A DNA stretch of 7,722 nucleotides from Pseudomonadota bacterium. GTDB lineage: Bacteria; Pseudomonadota; Gammaproteobacteria; Burkholderiales; Burkholderiaceae. The stretch lies in the NCBI GenBank assembly GCA_023441105.1, contig JAEZQX010000472.1:1-7722 (forward strand), in the 5' to 3' direction. The notes beneath the pieces were generated by a model. That model saw only the letters and a list, made by a program, of their open reading frames with translations, was not told the DNA's origin and did no database searches. Shown in pieces: positions 5,255-7,722 of the stretch. Made by a program: the position numbers and the translations under genes. Position 1 is the first letter of the stretch, and every line of letters starts with the position of its first letter.

Positions 5255-6565
5255 TCATGCCGGATTCACCGCCGGCGCAAGACGCACCGGCTCCTCGCGA
5301 ATCGGCAGGTTGACCAGGCCGGCAGCCAGCGACAGGATCGCATCCGCGATCCACATCCACTGGAAGTTGCCGGTGCTGGCGAAGGCAACCCCGCCCAGCC
5401 AGGCGCCGAGGAAGCCGCCGACCTGGTGCGACAGCAGCGTGAGGCCGAACAACGTGCCGAGGTAGCGCACGCCGAACAGCTTGCCGACCAGGCCCGCCGT
5501 CGGCGGCACGGTCGCCAGCCAGGTGATGCCCAGCGCCACCGCGAAGATGTAGAAGGTGATCGGCTCCTTCGGCGAGAGCATGTAGATGAGGATGATCAGC
5601 GCGCGCGAGGTGTACATCCAGAAGAGCAGGTACTTCATGCGGTAGCGCGAACCGAGGGCACCGGCGCCGAGGCTGCCGACGATGTTGGACAAGCCGATCA
5701 AGGCGATGGAGATGCCGGACACGCTGCTCGACAGGCCGCACAACGCGATCTCGCCCGGCAGGTGGGTGACGAGGAAGGCGATGTGGAAGCCGCAGGTGAA
5801 GAAGCCGGCGTTGAGCAGCAGGTAGCTGCGGTCCTTGAGCGCGATGCGCAACTGCCGGCGCAACGTCATCGGCGCTTCCGGCGCCGAGGCGCGGGCGGCG
5901 GCGGTCGCCGCGGCAGCCGGTGCAGCGGCCGGCGAAGCCTCGCGCGGGGCGGCGGGAGCCACGCCGGAAGCCGCCGAAGGCGCGCGCCGCGTGCGCAGCT
6001 TGAGCGCCAGCGGCAGCGTCAGCAGCGACAACGCCGCCAGCACGAACATCGCATTGACCCAGCCGGCAAGCGCGATCAGCCGCTCGGTGACCGGGGCGAA
6101 GACGAACTGGCCGAACGAACCGCCGGCGTTGACGAAGCCGGCGCCGAAGGATCGCCTCTCGGGCGGCAGGCGCTGGGCCGCGGCGCTGATCAGGATGGAG
6201 AAGCTGCCGGCGCCGGCACCCGCCGCGACCAGGATGCCCATCGAAAAGATCAGCCCCCAGTCGCTGGTCATGTAGGGCGTGATCGCGGTGCCGATGGCGA
6301 GCATCAGACCGCCGGCGACGATCACCGGCACCGGTCCGTAGCGGTCGGCGGCCGCCCCGAAAACCGGCTGCGCCGCTCCCCAGACGAACTGCCCGATGGC
6401 GAGGGCGAAGCTGATCGAGACGATCCCGAGCCCGGTCGCCGTGTTGATCGGCGAGACGAACAGGCCCGATACCTGGCGGGTGCCCATGGTGAGCATCATG
6501 ATGGCGGCGGCGGGAACCAGCACACCCCATAGCGCCGCGCGCTTCGCGGCCTGGTCTATCGTCAC
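5255..6565 (-). CDS. Major facilitator superfamily transporter
   Basis: A 436-residue inner-membrane carrier, most likely with 12 spans in two six-helix halves. The MFS motif A equivalent, GAAADRYGP (70-78), lies between spans 2 and 3. The N-terminal TRQVSGLFVSPI and the second-half blocks ITWLATVPPTAGLVGKLFG (347-365) and TLFGLTLLSHQVGGFLGAWLGG (371-392) resemble monocarboxylate/OFA-like MFS carriers. The central cytoplasmic linker (about 193-233) is almost pure Ala/Pro/Ser. The start is a GTG at 6565 with AGGAG (reverse strand, 6574-6578) 8 nt upstream, a good ribosome binding site. The gene begins 20 nt after the marR stop on the same strand, so the two form an operon with the regulator first. 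The substrate is unknown. Control by MarR and the neighbouring thioesterase suggest a small, possibly aromatic, organic acid or a toxic compound being exported. Confidence 0.92.
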   Translation of the reverse strand: MTIDQAAKRAALWGVLVPAAAIMMLTMGTRQVSGLFVSPINTATGLGIVSISFALAIGQFVWGAAQPVFGAAADRYGPVPVIVAGGLMLAIGTAITPYMTSDWGLIFSMGILVAAGAGAGSFSILISAAAQRLPPERRSFGAGFVNAGGSFGQFVFAPVTERLIALAGWVNAMFVLAALSLLTLPLALKLRTRRAPSAASGVAPAAPREASPAAAPAAAATAAARASAPEAPMTLRRQLRIALKDRSYLLLNAGFFTCGFHIAFLVTHLPGEIALCGLSSSVSGISIALIGLSNIVGSLGAGALGSRYRMKYLLFWMYTSRALIILIYMLSPKEPITFYIFAVALGITWLATVPPTAGLVGKLFGVRYLGTLFGLTLLSHQVGGFLGAWLGGVAFASTGNFQWMWIADAILSLAAGLVNLPIREEPVRLAPAVNPA

Positions 6566-6585
6566 TCTGGTATCTCCTGGAAGGA

Positions 6586-7077
6586 TCAGCCAAGCTCCCC
6601 GTCATCGCTGGTGGCAAGCGTGCGGTAGCAATCGTCGAGAAGGTCGTGCAGCATGGCCGCGCGCTCGACGCCGATGGCGGCGTTGAAGGCCAGCTGTGCC
6701 CGTTTCCAGTGCTGCCGCGCCTGCACCCGCAGGTCCCGACCGGCAGCGGTCGCCGACACCTGGCGGCTGCGCGCGTCGCGACCCGCCTCGACGCCGACCA
6801 GCCCCGCCTCCAGGAGCGGGCGAAGGTTGCGGGTGAGGGTGGAGGCGTCCAGCGACAGCAGCCGGGCCAGCTCGCCTTGCAGCAACGGCCCGCGATCCGT
6901 GATGATGGCGAGCAGCGAATACTGCGTGGTCTTCAGTCCGCACTGCGCCATGTGGGCGTCGTAGTGACGGCTGACCAGGCGGGTCAGGCGGCGCAGCTTC
7001 ATGTTGCTGCACCCCGACAGGCCGGCGGCGACGTGCGGCGCCTCGGCGGCTGGCGTGGCCCTGCGGGGATTTGTCAT
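6586..7077 (-). CDS. MarR-family transcriptional regulator
   Basis: A 163-residue winged-helix regulator of usual MarR length that should bind DNA as a dimer and release it on ligand binding. The first helix region, KLRRLTRLVSRHYDAHMAQCGLKTTQYSLLAII (27-59), is typical. The recognition region is LARLLSLDASTLTRNLRPLLEAGLV (70-94), and the wing carries the conserved DARSRQVSAT (101-110) with Asp101 and Arg105. C-terminal helices (115-155) form the dimer interface. Three cysteines (23, 46, 150) are present, but nothing establishes redox sensing. The ATG at 7077 is the most upstream start possible, since an in-frame TAG lies six codons before it. No Shine-Dalgarno is present there. An internal ATG (Met26, near 7002) has a GGGGTG upstream and is an alternative, but it would clip the first helix region. 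The gene leads the marR-MFS operon and is divergent from the thioesterase. Confidence 0.93.
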   Translation of the reverse strand: MTNPRRATPAAEAPHVAAGLSGCSNMKLRRLTRLVSRHYDAHMAQCGLKTTQYSLLAIITDRGPLLQGELARLLSLDASTLTRNLRPLLEAGLVGVEAGRDARSRQVSATAAGRDLRVQARQHWKRAQLAFNAAIGVERAAMLHDLLDDCYRTLATSDDGELG

Positions 7078-7084
7078 GGAGACC

Positions 7085-7100
7085 GATTGTACCTACAATC
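7085..7100. promoter_or_regulatory. Palindromic operator, probably bound by the MarR protein
   Basis: GATTGTA (7085-7091) and TACAATC (7094-7100) are perfect 7-bp arms around CC. This AT-rich 16-bp palindrome stands out in GC-rich surroundings and sits 8 nt from the marR ATG. A further related half-site, TACAACT, follows at 7109-7115, 15 bp on. MarR dimers typically bind palindromes of this size over their own promoters, so autoregulation and control of the divergent gene are inferred. Confidence 0.7.
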
Positions 7101-7113
7101 TTTGCAGTTACAA
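7086..7113 (-). promoter_or_regulatory. Predicted marR-MFS promoter
   Basis: On the reverse strand, TTGTAA (7108-7113, 4/6 to the -35 consensus) is followed after 16 bp by TACAAT (7086-7091, 5/6 to the -10 consensus). The -10 box coincides with one arm of the palindrome, which is ideal for repression. The expected start of transcription is near 7079, about 2 nt before the marR ATG, which explains the missing Shine-Dalgarno. Confidence 0.5.
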
Positions 7114-7114
7114 C
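7087..7114 (+). promoter_or_regulatory. Predicted thioesterase promoter
   Basis: TTGTAC (7087-7092, 3/6) and TACAAC (7109-7114, 4/6) are spaced 16 bp apart, predicting a transcript start near 7121. It overlaps the palindrome and the opposing marR promoter almost completely. The match is weaker than for the marR side. GAGG at 7129-7132 would be the ribosome binding site, 5 nt before the ATG. Confidence 0.35.
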
Positions 7115-7137
7115 TATTTTTCGACGTCGAGGTGCGC

Positions 7138-7683
7138 ATGACACAGGATTCTTCCAAGGTGCTGCAGGAATGGCTGGAGGACGAGGCGCGGATCCGCGAA
7201 CGGATGGCGGCCACGTCAGGCGCAGCGCCGCTGTCCCGCGCGGCTCTCGCCGGCATGCCCGGCATCGCCGTGTTCGAGGCGATGTTCGACGGCCGGCTGC
7301 CGGGCGCACCGATCGCCAAAACGCTGGATTTCCTGCCGGTGAAGATCGAGCCCGGCCTGGCAGTGTTCCAGGGCCAGCCCCTGCACCGGCACTACAACCC
7401 GCTCGGCACGGTGCATGGCGGCTGGTTCGCCACCCTGCTGGACTCCGCCCTCGGCTGCGCGGTGCACAGCAAGCTGCCGGCCGGCCGTGCCTATACGACG
7501 CTGGAGTTGAAGATCAACCTGGTGCGCGCGCTGACTGTAGACGTGCCGCGTGTGCGGGCGGAGGGCCGCGTCATCCATTTCGGCAACCAGACGGCAACGG
7601 CGGAGGCGCGGCTGGTTGGACCGGACGGCAAGCTGTACGCGCACGGTACGACGACCTGCCTGGTGTTCGCCGCGCGCGGCTGA
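7138..7683 (+). CDS. PaaI-like hotdog-fold thioesterase
   Basis: A 181-residue cytoplasmic protein of the PaaI/4HBT hotdog family, expected to hydrolyse an acyl- or aryl-CoA thioester. The active-site block HYNPLGTVHGGWFATLLDS (85-103) contains the HGG motif (93-95) with Asp102 nine residues after His93. That is the same spacing as His52-Asp61 in E. coli PaaI, where the Asp is catalytic. TTLELKINLVRAL (120-132) is the following conserved strand, and the C-terminal HGTTTCLVF (169-177) is the closing strand. An N-terminal helical extension (about 1-55) makes it longer than minimal PaaI. The ATG at 7138 is preceded by GAGG at 5 nt; the in-frame GTG at 7132 overlaps that element and is less likely. 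It is divergent from marR and shares its operator, so it probably belongs to the same regulon. The substrate is not known; aromatic-CoA is a guess from family. Confidence 0.91.
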   Translation: MTQDSSKVLQEWLEDEARIRERMAATSGAAPLSRAALAGMPGIAVFEAMFDGRLPGAPIAKTLDFLPVKIEPGLAVFQGQPLHRHYNPLGTVHGGWFATLLDSALGCAVHSKLPAGRAYTTLELKINLVRALTVDVPRVRAEGRVIHFGNQTATAEARLVGPDGKLYAHGTTTCLVFAARG

Positions 7684-7722
7684 TGGCGGCGCAGGCGTGA
7701 AGAGGCGCGCGCTCCACGGAGC

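Noticed and set aside
5207..6532. 441-residue open frame on the + strand opposite the MFS gene
   Set aside because: Composition is Arg/Gln/Asp-rich with no recognisable domain, and it is antisense to a clear MFS protein. Long antisense frames are expected in GC-rich coding DNA.
7684..7722. Possible next gene or terminator at the right edge (GCTCCACGGAGC inverted repeat, GGAG)
   Set aside because: Only 39 nt remain after the thioesterase stop; the small inverted repeat has almost no loop and the sequence is cut off, so nothing can be supported.
1..7722. Search for tRNA, rRNA, CRISPR, insertion sequences, toxin-antitoxin pairs or phage genes
   Set aside because: I saw no cloverleaf, no spaced direct-repeat array, no transposase and no compositional island; coding density and base bias look uniform throughout.

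Overview
The window is dense, GC-rich bacterial chromosome (GC visibly well above 60%, strong G/C bias at third codon positions, very short gaps). A Bug-type (TctC) binding protein in a complete tripartite tricarboxylate transporter (TTT) operon, together with FCD-type GntR and MarR regulators, points to a betaproteobacterium of the Burkholderiales/Alcaligenaceae kind. That placement is an inference from gene content; there is no rRNA or other marker here. I see nine protein genes, no RNA genes, no mobile element and no CRISPR.

Left part (1-4511): the 3' part of a GntR/FCD regulator runs rightward off the left edge and converges on a small leftward cupin gene, with a candidate hairpin terminator between them. 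The cupin gene is divergent from a rightward tctC-tctB-tctA operon. The 189-bp gap between cupin and tctC must hold both promoters and contains several small inverted repeats. The natural reading is a locally regulated uptake system for an organic acid: periplasmic binding protein (TctC), small membrane subunit (TctB) and large membrane subunit (TctA). The GntR protein is the likely sensor and the cupin an accessory protein of unknown reaction. The substrate cannot be read from sequence. Between tctC and tctB lie three tandem 11-bp GC-rich repeats and two hairpins, a plausible device for making more binding protein than membrane subunits.

Middle (4541-5197): tag, encoding 3-methyladenine DNA glycosylase I with all its zinc and catalytic residues, starts 29 nt after tctA. 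It may ride on the same transcript, though no functional link is evident. It converges on the next block across a 57-nt gap with a candidate hairpin.

Right part (5255-7683): a leftward marR-MFS pair is divergent from a rightward PaaI-like hotdog thioesterase. Their 60-bp gap is the clearest regulatory site in the window: a perfect palindrome GATTGTA-CC-TACAATC overlapping face-to-face promoter-like hexamers. The predicted marR start site lies only about 2 nt before its ATG, and no Shine-Dalgarno is present, so the marR mRNA may be leaderless. The likely logic is that MarR represses itself, the exporter/importer and the thioesterase until a small, perhaps aromatic, acid or its CoA ester is present.

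Overall the gene families are well known. I found no clear undescribed system; the points of interest are regulatory architecture and atypical metal-site residues in two small proteins.
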